64,000 bases of DNA from Lactobacillus sp. ESL0679 (GCF_029433515.1 NZ_JAQTIG010000001.1:124001-188000); one strand, 5' to 3'. Counted from the stretch's first letter, positions 49,736 through 59,321 are shown. The notes: a model not told the origin generated them from the sequence alone. Made by a program: numbers and translations.

Positions 49736-50869
49736 TTATTCGTGATCATAAATTCGTGGTAAACGATCATCTAATAAGCAGGCAACTTCATAATGAATCG
49801 TATCGACATAATCAGCTGCTGCCTTAATATTATTAGGTGCAGCTGGATCATTATCAATCAGCACCACTTTAGTACCAGCAGGCATTTTATATGGCAAGCG
49901 TACCATTAACTGATCCATACAAACACGGCCAACAATCGGGCAATATTCATCCCCGACCTTAATCTTAAAGCCCTGGAACTTCCGAATAAAACCGTCAGCG
50001 TAGCCCACGGGAACCGTCCCAATTATTTGGTCACCATCGGCAACATAAGTTGAGCCATATCCCACACCCTGACCTTGATGAATTGGATGGACTTGTACCA
50101 GTTCACTTTCAAATGACATCGCTGGCTGCAGCTTAATTTGAGCAGGTAAATCGCTGCTAGCTGGATTTGAAGACGGATTTAAGCCATAGAGACCGATACC
50201 AAAACGCACTAGGTCGCTATGGATTTTTTTACCAAAAATGCTGGCCGCAGTATTATCAACGTGAATCCACTTCGGCTTGACCTTAAGCAAATCTTTTAAA
50301 TGGTTAAACCGAGCAACTTGCTGCTTAAAGTAGGAATCATCGCTACTATCAGCCGACGCAAAGTGGGTAAACATCCCTTCCACATAAAAGCTGCGCTCAT
50401 GAGCTAACAAAAAGTCATTGGCAGCCACAAATTCTTGATCTTCGCTAAAACCAATGCGCCCCATGCCAGAATCAATCGCCAAGTGAATCTTTAGCTGCCA
50501 GTCAGTAGCCGCTAACTTTGTCGCTGCTGCCTTTAACCAAGCCAAGTCCGGCACCGTCAGTGAGACACCATTTGCCGCTGCTAGAACCGCATATTCAGCT
50601 GGGGTTACCCCCAATACTAAAATGGGCTGCGTAATGCCAGCTTGCCGCAGCTCCAATGCCTCATCTAAAATCGCGACGCAAAAGCCAACAGCACCTTCTT
50701 CAACCGCCACTTGAGCGACCTTAACTGCGCCGTGACCGTATGCATTGGCCTTAACCACCGCGAACAATTTTTGCCCTAATTCTAAGTGTCTTAATTCTTG
50801 TCTAACATTTTGTCTAATTGCATCTAAGTCGACATGAACTGCTGCCGGACGATGTATTCCTGGAACCAT
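49736..50869 (-). CDS. alr: alanine racemase
   Basis: Alr (377 residues from [18 protein letters not shown]) makes D-alanine for peptidoglycan. The PLP lysine is in [10 protein letters not shown] and the second catalytic tyrosine is in [11 protein letters not shown]. Its start is one base after the acpS stop, with GGAGAA as binding site. The acpS-alr pair is common in Firmicutes. Confidence 0.96.
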   Translation of the reverse strand: MVPGIHRPAAVHVDLDAIRQNVRQELRHLELGQKLFAVVKANAYGHGAVKVAQVAVEEGAVGFCVAILDEALELRQAGITQPILVLGVTPAEYAVLAAANGVSLTVPDLAWLKAAATKLAATDWQLKIHLAIDSGMGRIGFSEDQEFVAANDFLLAHERSFYVEGMFTHFASADSSDDSYFKQQVARFNHLKDLLKVKPKWIHVDNTAASIFGKKIHSDLVRFGIGLYGLNPSSNPASSDLPAQIKLQPAMSFESELVQVHPIHQGQGVGYGSTYVADGDQIIGTVPVGYADGFIRKFQGFKIKVGDEYCPIVGRVCMDQLMVRLPYKMPAGTKVVLIDNDPAAPNNIKAAADYVDTIHYEVACLLDDRLPRIYDHE

Positions 50870-50870
50870 T

Positions 50871-51224
50871 TTATTTCTCCAACACAATTAATGTAATAAT
50901 TTCATGATTGTCATGGGTAATACTTGGGAAAATTTTGCCGTTGAACTTAGACGAAGTCGTTACGGGATGACCCAAATCATCCCACAAGGTTTCTACATCC
51001 TGCAAGCCAAGTGATTTACCAAGGCCTGTCCCCATTGCTTTAGAAAAAGCCTCTTTAATTGAAAACCGGCCACCAAGATATTCAACCTTACGTTTGCCTT
51101 GCAATTTTTGATATTGGGCAAATTCTTTGGGTGTTAATGCCCGTTTGGCAAAGTTGTCACCCTTAGCAACAATCTTAGCAACTCGTTCAACTTCAACCGC
51201 GTCAATTCCTACGCCAACAATCAT
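50871..51224 (-). CDS. acpS: holo-[acyl-carrier-protein] synthase
   Basis: AcpS (117 residues) transfers phosphopantetheine from CoA to acyl carrier protein. Magnesium ligands are in [12 protein letters not shown] (Asp) and [14 protein letters not shown] (Glu). The chosen start MIVGVGID follows GAGGTAGAG. Upstream is the cshA terminator and a TATAAT, so acpS-alr likely has its own promoter. Confidence 0.95.
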   Translation of the reverse strand: MIVGVGIDAVEVERVAKIVAKGDNFAKRALTPKEFAQYQKLQGKRKVEYLGGRFSIKEAFSKAMGTGLGKSLGLQDVETLWDDLGHPVTTSSKFNGKIFPSITHDNHEIITLIVLEK

Positions 51225-51256
51225 TTTCTCTACCTCACATTCCAAAATTATAATAC

Positions 51257-51291
51257 AAAAAATGAGCTGTTCATCAGAACAACTCATTTTT
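51257..51291 (-). terminator. terminator after cshA
   Basis: On the minus strand GAGTTGTT (51278-51285) pairs with AACAGCTC (51264-51271) within a longer A/T-flanked stem, followed by a T-run. Confidence 0.85.
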
Positions 51292-51301
51292 AAATAAATC
51301 A

Positions 51302-52834
51302 TTAATCTTTTTTATTCTTAATCACAAAGTTGTGACCGCCGCCACTGCGACGTGAACGGTCACCGCGATAACCGCCATGACCATGAGCCCGATCGCCGCC
51401 GCGATGGTTGCGGTCGCCGCCACGATAACCGCCGCGGCTGCCGTGACCACCTCTTGAGCCATGACCGTAATGACCACGACCGCGGCCACCACCACTACGA
51501 CGACCACCGCCCTTGTATGGCAATGGCTTTTCGGAACTAATCTTAACCTCAACCTTTGAAGAATCCTTAGATAAATTCTTGAGCAAAGCAGAAGCAAGAT
51601 CAACTGCTGAATAGTTTTCTAACAGTTCATTAGCATCTTGGGTGTACTTAGACAAGTCTTCCTTCATCAAGTCTTCAATCTTAGACTTGGCAACCTTCAA
51701 TTGACCACGGAAAGCTTGGTCATCTGACGGTGGACGAAGTGGCTCCATCTTCTTCTTGGTTAGTTGCTCAATTGTCCGCATGTAGCCAATTTCGTTTGGC
51801 GTAACAAAGGTAACAGACATCCCATTTTGACCAGCACGACCCGTACGACCAATCCGGTGTACGTATGAGTCTGGGTCTTGAGGAATATCATAATTGTAAA
51901 CGTGGGTTACACCTGAAATATCAAGTCCACGAGCGGCAACATCAGTTGCAACTAAGATATCAAGTTTACCAGCACGGAAACGTTTTAGAACGCTCATCCG
52001 GCGAGCTTGTGACAAGTCCCCGTGAATACCAGCAGCGTTATAGCCACGCGCTTGCAGTCCACGGTTAACTTCATCAACGCGACGCTTAGTCCGAACAAAG
52101 ATAACTGCTAAGTCAGGACTTTCAACGTCAATTAACCGACACATAATGTCGAATTTTTCTGAATCTTTAGCCCGAACAAAGTATTGGTCAATCAAGTCAG
52201 CAGTTAATTCTTTTGCCTTAATGCGAACAATCTCAGGATTATTCATGAATTTTTCACTAATGTGTAAAATTGGCTTCGGCATTGTTGCACTGAATAGCAA
52301 AGTCTGCTTGCGGTTCTTAACGTAGCTTAAGATGCTTTCAATATCTTGGATAAAGCCCATGTCGAGCATTTCATCGGCTTCATCAAGCACGATAGTATTG
52401 ACAGCTTCTAAGTCAATTGTCTTGCGCTTCAAGTGGTCAAGTAGACGACCAGGAGTACCAACTAAGATTGCTGGCACTTGCTTTTTAAGTGAGCGAATCT
52501 GGCGGCCAATGTCAGCCCCGCCGTAAACAACTTGGACGCGGGCTTTTTCATCGCGGCCTAAGCGGAAAAGTTCTTCTTGTGTTTGGATTGCCAATTCACG
52601 CGTTGGTTCAATAATTAACGCCTGAATAGTGTTATGTTGCTTTTCTAAGTTTTGTAAAATTGGCAAGGCAAAGGCAGCTGTCTTACCAGTACCGGTTTGT
52701 GCTTGACCAATTACATCTTTGCCCGCTAAGGCAAGTGGAATTGTTTGTTCCTGGATTGGAGTTGCTTCCTCAAAGCCTGAACGCTTAATCGCTTTTAGAA
52801 GCTCATCATTTAATCCTAATTCCGAAAATTTCAC
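51302..52834 (-). CDS. cshA: DEAD-box RNA helicase CshA
   Basis: This 510-residue helicase takes part in mRNA turnover and ribosome assembly. Q-motif [13 protein letters not shown], motif I AQTGTGKT (45-52), motif [10 protein letters not shown], motif III SAT and motif [15 protein letters not shown] are present. The last 75 residues are a Gly/Arg/His-rich RGG-type tail (for example [20 protein letters not shown]) expected to bind RNA. It follows murF by ten bases. Confidence 0.94.
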   Translation of the reverse strand: MKFSELGLNDELLKAIKRSGFEEATPIQEQTIPLALAGKDVIGQAQTGTGKTAAFALPILQNLEKQHNTIQALIIEPTRELAIQTQEELFRLGRDEKARVQVVYGGADIGRQIRSLKKQVPAILVGTPGRLLDHLKRKTIDLEAVNTIVLDEADEMLDMGFIQDIESILSYVKNRKQTLLFSATMPKPILHISEKFMNNPEIVRIKAKELTADLIDQYFVRAKDSEKFDIMCRLIDVESPDLAVIFVRTKRRVDEVNRGLQARGYNAAGIHGDLSQARRMSVLKRFRAGKLDILVATDVAARGLDISGVTHVYNYDIPQDPDSYVHRIGRTGRAGQNGMSVTFVTPNEIGYMRTIEQLTKKKMEPLRPPSDDQAFRGQLKVAKSKIEDLMKEDLSKYTQDANELLENYSAVDLASALLKNLSKDSSKVEVKISSEKPLPYKGGGRRSGGGRGRGHYGHGSRGGHGSRGGYRGGDRNHRGGDRAHGHGGYRGDRSRRSGGGHNFVIKNKKD

Positions 52835-52844
52835 TAAATTCTCC

Positions 52845-54212
52845 TTATCTAAGCCGCTCTAATACTTTCTCAAGGTGCATCCCGTGTGAACCTTTTAAGA
52901 CGACAATGTCGTGCGGCTTAATATCATTCTTCAGTGCTGCAATCATCTGCGGCATCTGATCTTCTTTATAATAATGTAAATTCTCTGGCGCGTACTTGCC
53001 TTCTAAAGCAGTAGCTAAGTTGTTCATTTCAGCGCCAAATAAATATACTTCGTTAATCACTTGTGGATCAAGGCTATCGGCTAACCCAGCATGCAGCGCA
53101 TCTGAGCGCTTGCCCAATTCCAGCATGTCACCTAAGACAGCGATGCGGCGGCTACCTTCTGGAACTTGAATTTGACCAAAACTGGTTAAAACAGCCCGAA
53201 CAGCGGTCGGGTTGGAGTTGTAAATATCACTCATGATATCTTCACCAACGTCGCCTTTTTCCCACTCCATTCTGTTAGCAGTCGGAGTAAAGTTAGCTAA
53301 TGCGGTCGCAATTTCTTCATCACTTTCGCCGAAGTACCGACCAACGCAAAGAGCTGACATAGCATTAGAAACATTGTGCTTACCAATCATCGGGATTGAA
53401 AACTGCTTTTGTGAACTGTTAATTGTAAACGTAGCGTGGTGCTTATAACTTCTAAAGCCTGTCGCATAAACTGTATCATCTTTTGCAAAACCAAAGGTAA
53501 CTTTTGCTTGGTTAATTTTTGCACTGCGCTCACGTAAAAGCGGTTCATCCCCGTTATAGATGAATTCTCCGTCCTCACGCAAAAAGTCGGTAATTTCCAT
53601 TTTGGCATCTGCGATACCTTCGCGTGAACCTAAAAATTCAATATGGGCTTCACCAATCATGGTAATGACACTGACATCGGGATGAGTCAGTTCACTTAAA
53701 TGATGCAATTGGCCAGCGTGATCCATACCCATTTCCAAAACCAAAATTTCAGTAATTGGCTTCATTTCCAAAATAGTCATCGGCACACCGATTTCATTGT
53801 TGAAATTAGCATCAGTCTTGTGCACATTAAACCGTTTAGCAAGAACAGCCGCAGTCATATCCTTAGTCGTTGTCTTACCGTTAGAACCCGTAATACCTAC
53901 AACGGTAGGATTAACCTTGTTTAAGTAATATTGCGCTAATTTCTGCATGCTAAGCAGTGGATCATCGACCTCTAACACAGCAATGGTTGTTGGCTTATTA
54001 GCGTGACCTTTTTGCCATAATGTTGCCGAAGCTCCATTAGCAATTGCACTGTCAATGAAGTCGTGGCCATCACGCTCGCCCTTTAAGGGAACAAATAAGC
54101 CGCCATCTGTTATTTTTCTTGAGTCAAAGGCAACCGAAGTAATAATTGTTTGCTCGTCGCCTTCACAAGTTGAATTGATTGCTTTGGCAATTTCTGCCAG
54201 TTGCATTTTCAT
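52845..54212 (-). CDS. murF: UDP-N-acetylmuramoyl-tripeptide--D-alanyl-D-alanine ligase
   Basis: MurF (455 residues) adds D-Ala-D-Ala to the peptidoglycan precursor in the cytosol. The ATP-binding TGSNGKTT is at about 108-115; NFNNEIGVPMTIL and YNSNPTAVRAVL are Mur-ligase signatures. Two ATGs two codons apart are possible; AGGAG is nine bases from the first. The murF-cshA-acpS-alr order is common in lactobacilli. Confidence 0.95.
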   Translation of the reverse strand: MKMQLAEIAKAINSTCEGDEQTIITSVAFDSRKITDGGLFVPLKGERDGHDFIDSAIANGASATLWQKGHANKPTTIAVLEVDDPLLSMQKLAQYYLNKVNPTVVGITGSNGKTTTKDMTAAVLAKRFNVHKTDANFNNEIGVPMTILEMKPITEILVLEMGMDHAGQLHHLSELTHPDVSVITMIGEAHIEFLGSREGIADAKMEITDFLREDGEFIYNGDEPLLRERSAKINQAKVTFGFAKDDTVYATGFRSYKHHATFTINSSQKQFSIPMIGKHNVSNAMSALCVGRYFGESDEEIATALANFTPTANRMEWEKGDVGEDIMSDIYNSNPTAVRAVLTSFGQIQVPEGSRRIAVLGDMLELGKRSDALHAGLADSLDPQVINEVYLFGAEMNNLATALEGKYAPENLHYYKEDQMPQMIAALKNDIKPHDIVVLKGSHGMHLEKVLERLR

Positions 54213-54292
54213 CTATTTTTTCTCCTAAAAAAGAAAGTCCATACAGCAATTATTACACTTAATCTCGATTTGGTATAACAATTTAGCTTCAC

Positions 54293-54320
54293 ATAAAAAA
54301 ACAGCCCCAATGGGACTGCT
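54293..54320 (-). terminator. terminator after rpmE2
   Basis: On the minus strand CAGTCCC (54312-54318) pairs with GGGGCTG (54302-54308) around three bases, then seven Ts. Confidence 0.85.
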
Positions 54321-54338
54321 TCCACCAGATCAAAGGTA

Positions 54339-54587
54339 TTACTTGTTGTTCATACCATACTTCTTGTTGAACTTTTCGATCCGGCCATCTGCTTGAGCAA
54401 ACTTTTGCTTGCCTGTGTAGAATGGGTGAGAATCTGAAGTGATTTCAACGCGAATTAATGGGTAGGTTTTACCTTCGTATTCTATTGTTTCCGTTGGCTT
54501 CAAAGTTGAACCTGCAACGAACTTAGCACCTGTAGCTGAGTCCATAAAGACAACTTCTTGGTAATCTGGATGAATGCCTTGTTTCAT
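54339..54587 (-). CDS. rpmE2: 50S ribosomal protein L31 type B (zinc-free)
   Basis: L31 (82 residues from [20 protein letters not shown]) bridges the 50S central protuberance to the 30S head. It lacks the CxxC zinc ligands and carries the type B insertion [21 protein letters not shown] precedes the start at 54587; seven further in-frame codons upstream are not needed. It has its own promoter and terminator. Confidence 0.96.
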   Translation of the reverse strand: MKQGIHPDYQEVVFMDSATGAKFVAGSTLKPTETIEYEGKTYPLIRVEITSDSHPFYTGKQKFAQADGRIEKFNKKYGMNNK

Positions 54588-54649
54588 GTTTATTACTCCT
54601 TTTGCCATGACCTTATTTCAAGCCATAGATTAATCGATTAACGTTAACT

Positions 54650-54678
54650 ACTCTAACATTTTTAGCGATAAAATTCAA
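54650..54678 (-). promoter_or_regulatory. rpmE2 promoter
   Basis: On the minus strand -35 TTGAAT (54673-54678), 17-base spacer ending TGT, -10 TAGAGT (54650-54655). Modest match. Confidence 0.45.
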
Positions 54679-54702
54679 GCATTAATCTTTTTTGAACTTG
54701 AA

Positions 54703-55548
54703 CTAGTTCAAAACAATGTCACTTGGCTTAACTTCACTACCAAAGTATGGTTTTAATTCCTGATTATAATCATTCACAAAGAATTTGTGTCCATTTAACT
54801 TAGTAATTTCCTTGTTAGTCCAAGTTAATAAAGACTTGTTACCCTTCTTAACGGCCGGAGAAATAAACTGGTTCGGGCCGATATTCTTAATACCCACAGT
54901 GTAGCTCGGGTTCTTCTTAACCCAAGCATAAAGATAAGAGTTATCATCAGCTAAAGCTGCTGCCCGCTTATTCTTAATCGCATTAAATTGTTGTGTCTTG
55001 GAATCAAATTTCAATAAGTTAATGCCGCTCTTTTTAGTAAAGTAATTTTCAGCAGTGGTCCCCTTAGTAACAATTAAACTCTTGCCGGTTAATTGGCTAG
55101 CCTTCGTGATTGGTGCACTCTTAGGTGAAATTACCCCAACAGAAACCTTCATGTAAGGCTTGGCATAATCAACAACCTGCTTACGTTCCGGTGTGACTGT
55201 AAAGTTAGCCAAAACCAAGTCGGCTTTATTGGAATTCAGTGTGTCTACACGGTTGTTCGCATTAACTTGGACAAACTTAATTTTTACGCCCATGTCCTTT
55301 GCCATTTGCCGAGCCAGATGCACGTCATAACCAACGCGCTCACCCTTAGCATTAACCCAGCCATACGGTGGCAAATCGCCAAAGACAGCAACACGCAATA
55401 CGCCGCGTTTCTTAATGGCAGTCACGCTGCTATCATTACTGCTGGCAGTATGATTATTTGCTGACTTGATACCAAAGAAAGCTGCAATTGCAATAATTAC
55501 TACAACTACCACACCGATAATTGTGTTTCTTGTTCTATTCTTATTCAT
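54703..55548 (-). CDS. polar amino acid ABC transporter, substrate-binding protein
   Basis: A 281-residue family 3 solute-binding protein. After a basic start (MNKNRTRN) comes one hydrophobic segment (about 9-27) and then the binding domain with GVLRVAVFGDLPPYGWVN and GYDVHLARQMAKDM. No lipobox cysteine is present, so it appears to be anchored by an uncleaved helix rather than lipidated. Fold class points to glutamine, glutamate or cystine-like substrates; the specific ligand is not resolvable. It ends the four-gene operon. Confidence 0.88.
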   Translation of the reverse strand: MNKNRTRNTIIGVVVVVIIAIAAFFGIKSANNHTASSNDSSVTAIKKRGVLRVAVFGDLPPYGWVNAKGERVGYDVHLARQMAKDMGVKIKFVQVNANNRVDTLNSNKADLVLANFTVTPERKQVVDYAKPYMKVSVGVISPKSAPITKASQLTGKSLIVTKGTTAENYFTKKSGINLLKFDSKTQQFNAIKNKRAAALADDNSYLYAWVKKNPSYTVGIKNIGPNQFISPAVKKGNKSLLTWTNKEITKLNGHKFFVNDYNQELKPYFGSEVKPSDIVLN

Positions 55549-55557
55549 TATTTTTCC

Positions 55558-56298
55558 TTAAAAATCCATACTTGTTAAAAATTCTTGTGCTCGGTCAGTT
55601 TGCGGCTTGGTAAAGAACTGCTTGCCCGGCGTATTTTCGATGATTTTACCGTCTTCTAAAAACAGGACCTGATCGGCAATTTGCGCCGCAAAGTTCATCT
55701 CGTGCGTCACGATAATCATGGTCATGTGGTCCTTTTTAGCTAAATCGGTCATGATCTGTAAAATGCCGCGCACCATCTCTGGGTCAAGTGAGGCTGTTAC
55801 TTCATCAAAGAGCATTATTTCTGGATGCATGGCCAAGGCCCGCACGATCGCAATCCGCTGCTTTTGCCCACCGGATAATTCACGCGGGTAAGCATCAACG
55901 TACTTGATTAAGCCCACACGCTCTAACAGCTGCATTGCTTCATCTTTGACCGCTTCTGCTGGCCTCTTTTGCACCTTGGTTGGCGCCAGCAAAATATTGT
56001 CCATCACGGTTAAATTAGGGAACAAATCATAACTCTGAAAGACCATACCAATCTTTTGGCGCAAACTCTGCCACTCCTGATCGGTCGGCGTAATCTTTTG
56101 GCCCTTAAAGTAAATCGCACCCTCATTAAATTGCTCAAGGCCATTAAGACACCGCAATAAGGTACTTTTACCTGAACCTGATGGCCCAAGTAAGGTCAGA
56201 ACTTCGCCTTCTTCCAACTTAAAGTTGATGTCGTGCAAGGCCTGCCAATCACCATAAAATTTATTTAAATGTTCAACTCGTAAAATTTCTTTCGTCAT
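55558..56298 (-). CDS. polar amino acid ABC transporter, ATP-binding protein
   Basis: A 246-residue GlnQ-type ATPase: Walker A GPSGSGKST, signature LSGGQKQR, Walker B IMLFDEVTASLD. The start is the ATG at 56298, six bases after AGGTG; an in-frame GTG three codons earlier directly abuts the permease stop. It lies between the permease genes and the binding protein. Confidence 0.92.
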   Translation of the reverse strand: MTKEILRVEHLNKFYGDWQALHDINFKLEEGEVLTLLGPSGSGKSTLLRCLNGLEQFNEGAIYFKGQKITPTDQEWQSLRQKIGMVFQSYDLFPNLTVMDNILLAPTKVQKRPAEAVKDEAMQLLERVGLIKYVDAYPRELSGGQKQRIAIVRALAMHPEIMLFDEVTASLDPEMVRGILQIMTDLAKKDHMTMIIVTHEMNFAAQIADQVLFLEDGKIIENTPGKQFFTKPQTDRAQEFLTSMDF

Positions 56299-56307
56299 TT
56301 GTTTCAC

Positions 56308-56979
56308 CTACTTTTTAGCAGCCAATCGCTTGGCCCAAGCTGACAATGGATAGTCGATTACAAAATATAAAATAAAAATCAAGCCATAAATCCAAAAGAC
56401 GCCATTAGGATATTGTTGGTTGTTAGCTTCGATAATTTGTTGACCAACTGCAATCACGTCAATGATACTGATTGTCATCAATAGCGAAGTTGTCTTAATT
56501 ACACGTGTTGCCAAGTTAATGGTTGCTGGCAGTTCCAGTTGGAATGCCTGCGGCAATAAGACATAACGAAACAGTTGCATTCGACTTAAGCCCAGTGCTA
56601 GCCCCGACTCCTTCTGCGTTAACGGCACGGACTCGATTGCCCCGCGCACAATATCACTAAATTCCGCAGCGACCCATAAGGCAAATGCCAATACTGCCAT
56701 CCAACTAGCTGGCCAATTAATATGCAGCTGCCGCGGCAAGATGTAGTAGGCCAAATACAATAAGACAATTGTTGGTACAATCCGGAAAAATTCAAGGTAG
56801 AGTCGTAAAATAAAGCGCACAATTTTATTAGGCATAGTTCTTAAAACACCAAAAACTGTGCCTAGTATTAGCCCTATTACTAAGCTAACTGCCGCAATCC
56901 AGACCGAAGTCCATAATCCCTGCATTAGCCGTGCAAAGTTGTCCCCAGCGAAGAAAACATTAATTGCCGAATGTGCCAT
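56308..56979 (-). CDS. polar amino acid ABC transporter, permease
   Basis: A 223-residue inner-membrane permease with about five helices and the HisM/GlnP-type EAA loop (ESVPLTQKESGLALGLSRMQ). It overlaps the first permease gene by 20 bases, so translation is coupled; the two would form a heterodimeric channel. Confidence 0.9.
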   Translation of the reverse strand: MAHSAINVFFAGDNFARLMQGLWTSVWIAAVSLVIGLILGTVFGVLRTMPNKIVRFILRLYLEFFRIVPTIVLLYLAYYILPRQLHINWPASWMAVLAFALWVAAEFSDIVRGAIESVPLTQKESGLALGLSRMQLFRYVLLPQAFQLELPATINLATRVIKTTSLLMTISIIDVIAVGQQIIEANNQQYPNGVFWIYGLIFILYFVIDYPLSAWAKRLAAKK

Positions 56980-57619
56980 AACGAACCCTCCTTTCCAAAT
57001 AATTGAGCAGTAAAATAACTGGAATTAAAATAATTGCGTAAGCAATGACTAACACTAACAAGTATTCGTTAGAGCGGTAATACATTCCAATCAGGTCTAA
57101 TGCCGTGTTGGTTAACTCTGGAATAGCAATTACCGAAAAAATTGAAGTTTCTTTAATTAAAAAGATAATGTTCGCAGTCAATGCCGGCATGCTAAGGGCA
57201 AATCCTTGTGGGAAAACCACATAGCGTGCTAACTGTAACTTATTCATTCCCAGAGCCTTGCCGTTATCAATCTGATTAGCATTGACACCAGTAAATCCAC
57301 CGGTAAAGCCTTCTGCCATGTAAGCACCACCCAAAAAGATTAGTCCAATAATGCCGCATGTTTCAGCCGACATTTTTAAACCCAAAACGGGAAATGCATA
57401 ATATAAGAAAAACAACTGAATTAATAGCGGTGTATTGCGTGCCAATTCCACATAAGCTGTAATAATTTGGCCTAGCACCGGCACCTTAAAATATTGCACC
57501 AAACTGCTAATTATACCGACAATAATCGAGCCCACAATTCCGACCAGCGACAGCCAAAGAGTTAACACAAATGCTTTGCCAAAAATCGGTAAACTCTGCG
57601 TTATAATCTGCCAGCTCAT
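56960..57619 (-). CDS. polar amino acid ABC transporter, permease (first gene)
   Basis: A 219-residue permease of the same family with about five helices, ELARNTPLLIQLFFLYY near residue 60 and the EAA loop GVNANQIDNGKALGMNKLQL. It is the first structural gene after the attenuator-like leader. Its ribosome binding site (GGAAGTGGGG) lies downstream of both leader terminators. Confidence 0.9.
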   Translation of the reverse strand: MSWQIITQSLPIFGKAFVLTLWLSLVGIVGSIIVGIISSLVQYFKVPVLGQIITAYVELARNTPLLIQLFFLYYAFPVLGLKMSAETCGIIGLIFLGGAYMAEGFTGGFTGVNANQIDNGKALGMNKLQLARYVVFPQGFALSMPALTANIIFLIKETSIFSVIAIPELTNTALDLIGMYYRSNEYLLVLVIAYAIILIPVILLLNYLERRVRYGTFGN

Positions 57620-57639
57620 TTCTTACCCCACTTCCTAAC

Positions 57640-57671
57640 AAAAAAACCTGTCAATTACGCAAATCAACAGG
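57640..57671 (-). terminator. leader terminator 2 of the amino acid ABC operon
   Basis: On the minus strand CCTGTTGATT (57662-57671) pairs over ten positions with AATTGACAGG (57647-57656) around a five-base loop, followed by seven Ts. It lies 21 bases before the first permease gene. Confidence 0.85.
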
Positions 57672-57679
57672 CCTTTATC

Positions 57680-57710
57680 AAAAAACTGCGAATACATTTA
57701 AATTCGCAGT
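57680..57710 (-). terminator. leader terminator 1 of the amino acid ABC operon
   Basis: On the minus strand ACTGCGAAT (57702-57710) pairs perfectly with ATTCGCAGT (57685-57693) around eight bases, followed by six Ts. Its 5' arm can instead pair with the end of the upstream small ORF. Confidence 0.85.
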
Positions 57711-57730
57711 CTTCCAACTATTAACTATCA

Positions 57731-57814
57731 TTAAAGCGAAATTAACTGCAAAAACAGACTGTGGCCATTGATTTTAAGTAAACATTCAGTGAGACAGTTT
57801 TGTACTTTTTGCAT
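57731..57814 (-). CDS. candidate 27-residue leader peptide
   Basis: A 28-codon ORF begins MQKVQNCLTE and ends FLQLISL, with AGAAAGGA placed nine to ten bases before the ATG at 57814. It is rich in Leu (7), with three Gln and two Cys. Its last codons (57736-57745, UUAAUUUCGC) can pair at nine of ten positions with the 5' arm of terminator 1. It resembles attenuation leader peptides in layout; expression and the sensed amino acid are unknown. Confidence 0.6.
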   Translation of the reverse strand: MQKVQNCLTECLLKINGHSLFLQLISL

Positions 57815-57843
57815 GGTGTTAATTCCTTTCTTACTTATTATCT

Positions 57844-57885
57844 GTAAGTATCTTATATGCTAACCTTGTACTTACTTTTTGTCAA
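57844..57885 (-). promoter_or_regulatory. putative promoter/operator region of the amino acid ABC operon
   Basis: On the minus strand TTGACA (57880-57885) is a perfect -35, but the best -10 at 17 bases is only TAGCAT; TATAAG is 22 bases away. A seven-base inverted repeat GTAAGTA / TACTTAC (57869-57875, 57844-57850) spans the presumed -10 and may be a regulator site. The rest of the 57815-57997 gap holds a short palindrome-like CAAACGCACGTGTTTGCG at 57901-57918, which is a hairpin or terminator of rbsU without a clear T-run. Confidence 0.4.
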
Positions 57886-57997
57886 TTATTTAGTCTTGCC
57901 CAAACGCACGTGTTTGCGTTAGGACACAAAAAAACACAACTCTCTAGGAATTGTGATTTTCATTTTATTAAATATGAATTTATTCTGGTTTATTTAA

Positions 57998-58885
57998 TTA
58001 GATAAATTCCGTTACGGCAGCAGCAACCAAAATAATGATTAACCCAGCAATCGTCACGGCCATCTCTTTTTTGGTCTTTTTCTGACCTAAGAACCAGATA
58101 CCAGTTAGAGTTGCTAAAATAACCGAAGTCTGTGACAAGACAAAGCCTGTTGCTAGACCATTCATATTTGGCTGCGCTGAAATCAAGTAGGTTAAAGCAG
58201 CAAAGGCAAAGAAGAAGCCAGCAAAAATCTGCTTGTAGGAAACAACCTCTGTGAATGGATTCCCCTCTTTGTGTTTGACGGCAACATAGATGCCATACAC
58301 AATCCCCGTCAGCAGCATCCCGATTGCTTGCGGCAAAAAGGCGTGTTGACCATCAATATGAGCAGCTTGTGGTGCTGCCGAGTAGGCCCAATACCCAATC
58401 TCGCCAAACAATAGCCAAATAGTAGCCTTTTTAAGCAAGCTGGCTTTCTGCGCGGTTTTCTTTTCTGACCAAACTGTCATGTAGGCACCAAGAATAATCG
58501 CTGCTAGAGCAATTGTTCCAACTATCTTGGCAAGGATGCCCGGCCAATTACCCAAAGCAATCACGCCCCATAACGACGTACCTAATAATTGGAAAGCCGT
58601 TGTAATTGGCATTGCCCGCGATGAGCCAACCAAGCCAAAAGACATAAAGGTAACAATCTGCGCACTTGCCCAACCAATTCCAGAAATAATTGACAATAAC
58701 AGTGCAGTCCCAGTAGGCAAAGCATAACTTCCCACAAAGGCATAAACCAGGCCGAAAATGAAGGTCCCTAATGTAGTACCTAAAATTTGGTTGGCAGGTT
58801 TACCACCAATTTTGGACGCGATTGTCGGGAACAAACCCCAGCCCAAGAGTGGACCAAGACCAACTAATAATGCGGTTGTATTCAC
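57998..58885 (-). CDS. rbsU: ribose/glucose uptake permease RbsU family
   Basis: A 295-residue, about ten-helix member of the GRP transporter family (drug/metabolite superfamily). It begins MNTTALLVGLGPLLGWGLFP and contains SGIGWASAQIVTFMSFGLVG. In Lactobacillus sakei RbsU imports ribose together with RbsD and RbsK; the same three genes are together here, supporting ribose as substrate. Confidence 0.88.
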   Translation of the reverse strand: MNTTALLVGLGPLLGWGLFPTIASKIGGKPANQILGTTLGTFIFGLVYAFVGSYALPTGTALLLSIISGIGWASAQIVTFMSFGLVGSSRAMPITTAFQLLGTSLWGVIALGNWPGILAKIVGTIALAAIILGAYMTVWSEKKTAQKASLLKKATIWLLFGEIGYWAYSAAPQAAHIDGQHAFLPQAIGMLLTGIVYGIYVAVKHKEGNPFTEVVSYKQIFAGFFFAFAALTYLISAQPNMNGLATGFVLSQTSVILATLTGIWFLGQKKTKKEMAVTIAGLIIILVAAAVTEFI

Positions 58886-58900
58886 TTTTTTCTCCTAGCT

Positions 58901-59296
58901 TTAAAAAACAACGTTACTTTCGAGTAAAATATTCGCAAATGGCGTCATTTCACCAGTTCTAACAAAAGCCTTACAATCATTTAAGCTTTCTTTTAATTCC
59001 TCATGCGTAATAAATTCAATTGGCGTATCTGGCAGGCGTTTCTTAATTTGTGCTAGCATTTCTGGATTTTCCGTTTTAATTTCACTAGCTAAAAAAATCC
59101 GTTGAATGCCCAATTCTTCAAGAACATTGTTGAGCACATCCATAAAGCTAGGGATGCCGTTAGTCACGGCCAAGTCAATCTTTTCTGTGCCCTTAGGAAC
59201 AGGCGTGCCAGCATCACCAATTGCCAGCTTGTCAAAATGTCCCATCGTTGCAATTACTCGCGATAAATCTGAATTAATTACTTTTGTCTTTTTCAT
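58901..59296 (-). CDS. rbsD: D-ribose pyranase
   Basis: RbsD (131 residues) interconverts the pyranose and furanose forms of ribose before phosphorylation. The motif [20 protein letters not shown] carries the catalytic His and Asp. It lies between rbsK and rbsU in one operon. Confidence 0.95.
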   Translation of the reverse strand: MKKTKVINSDLSRVIATMGHFDKLAIGDAGTPVPKGTEKIDLAVTNGIPSFMDVLNNVLEELGIQRIFLASEIKTENPEMLAQIKKRLPDTPIEFITHEELKESLNDCKAFVRTGEMTPFANILLESNVVF

Positions 59297-59321
59297 CTTA
59301 AACTACTTTCTACTATTAAAA

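Noticed and set aside
54694-54713. Hairpin/palindrome at the 3' end of the amino acid binding-protein gene (TTGAACTAGTTCAA)
   Set aside because: It is palindromic but has an A-run rather than a T-run after it on the coding strand, so it is not a convincing terminator, and nothing else supports a function.
57640-57900. T-box riboswitch in the amino acid ABC leader
   Set aside because: No T-box sequence of the GGUGGNACCGCG type and no specifier-loop stem could be found; the small ORF and alternative pairing explain the terminators better.
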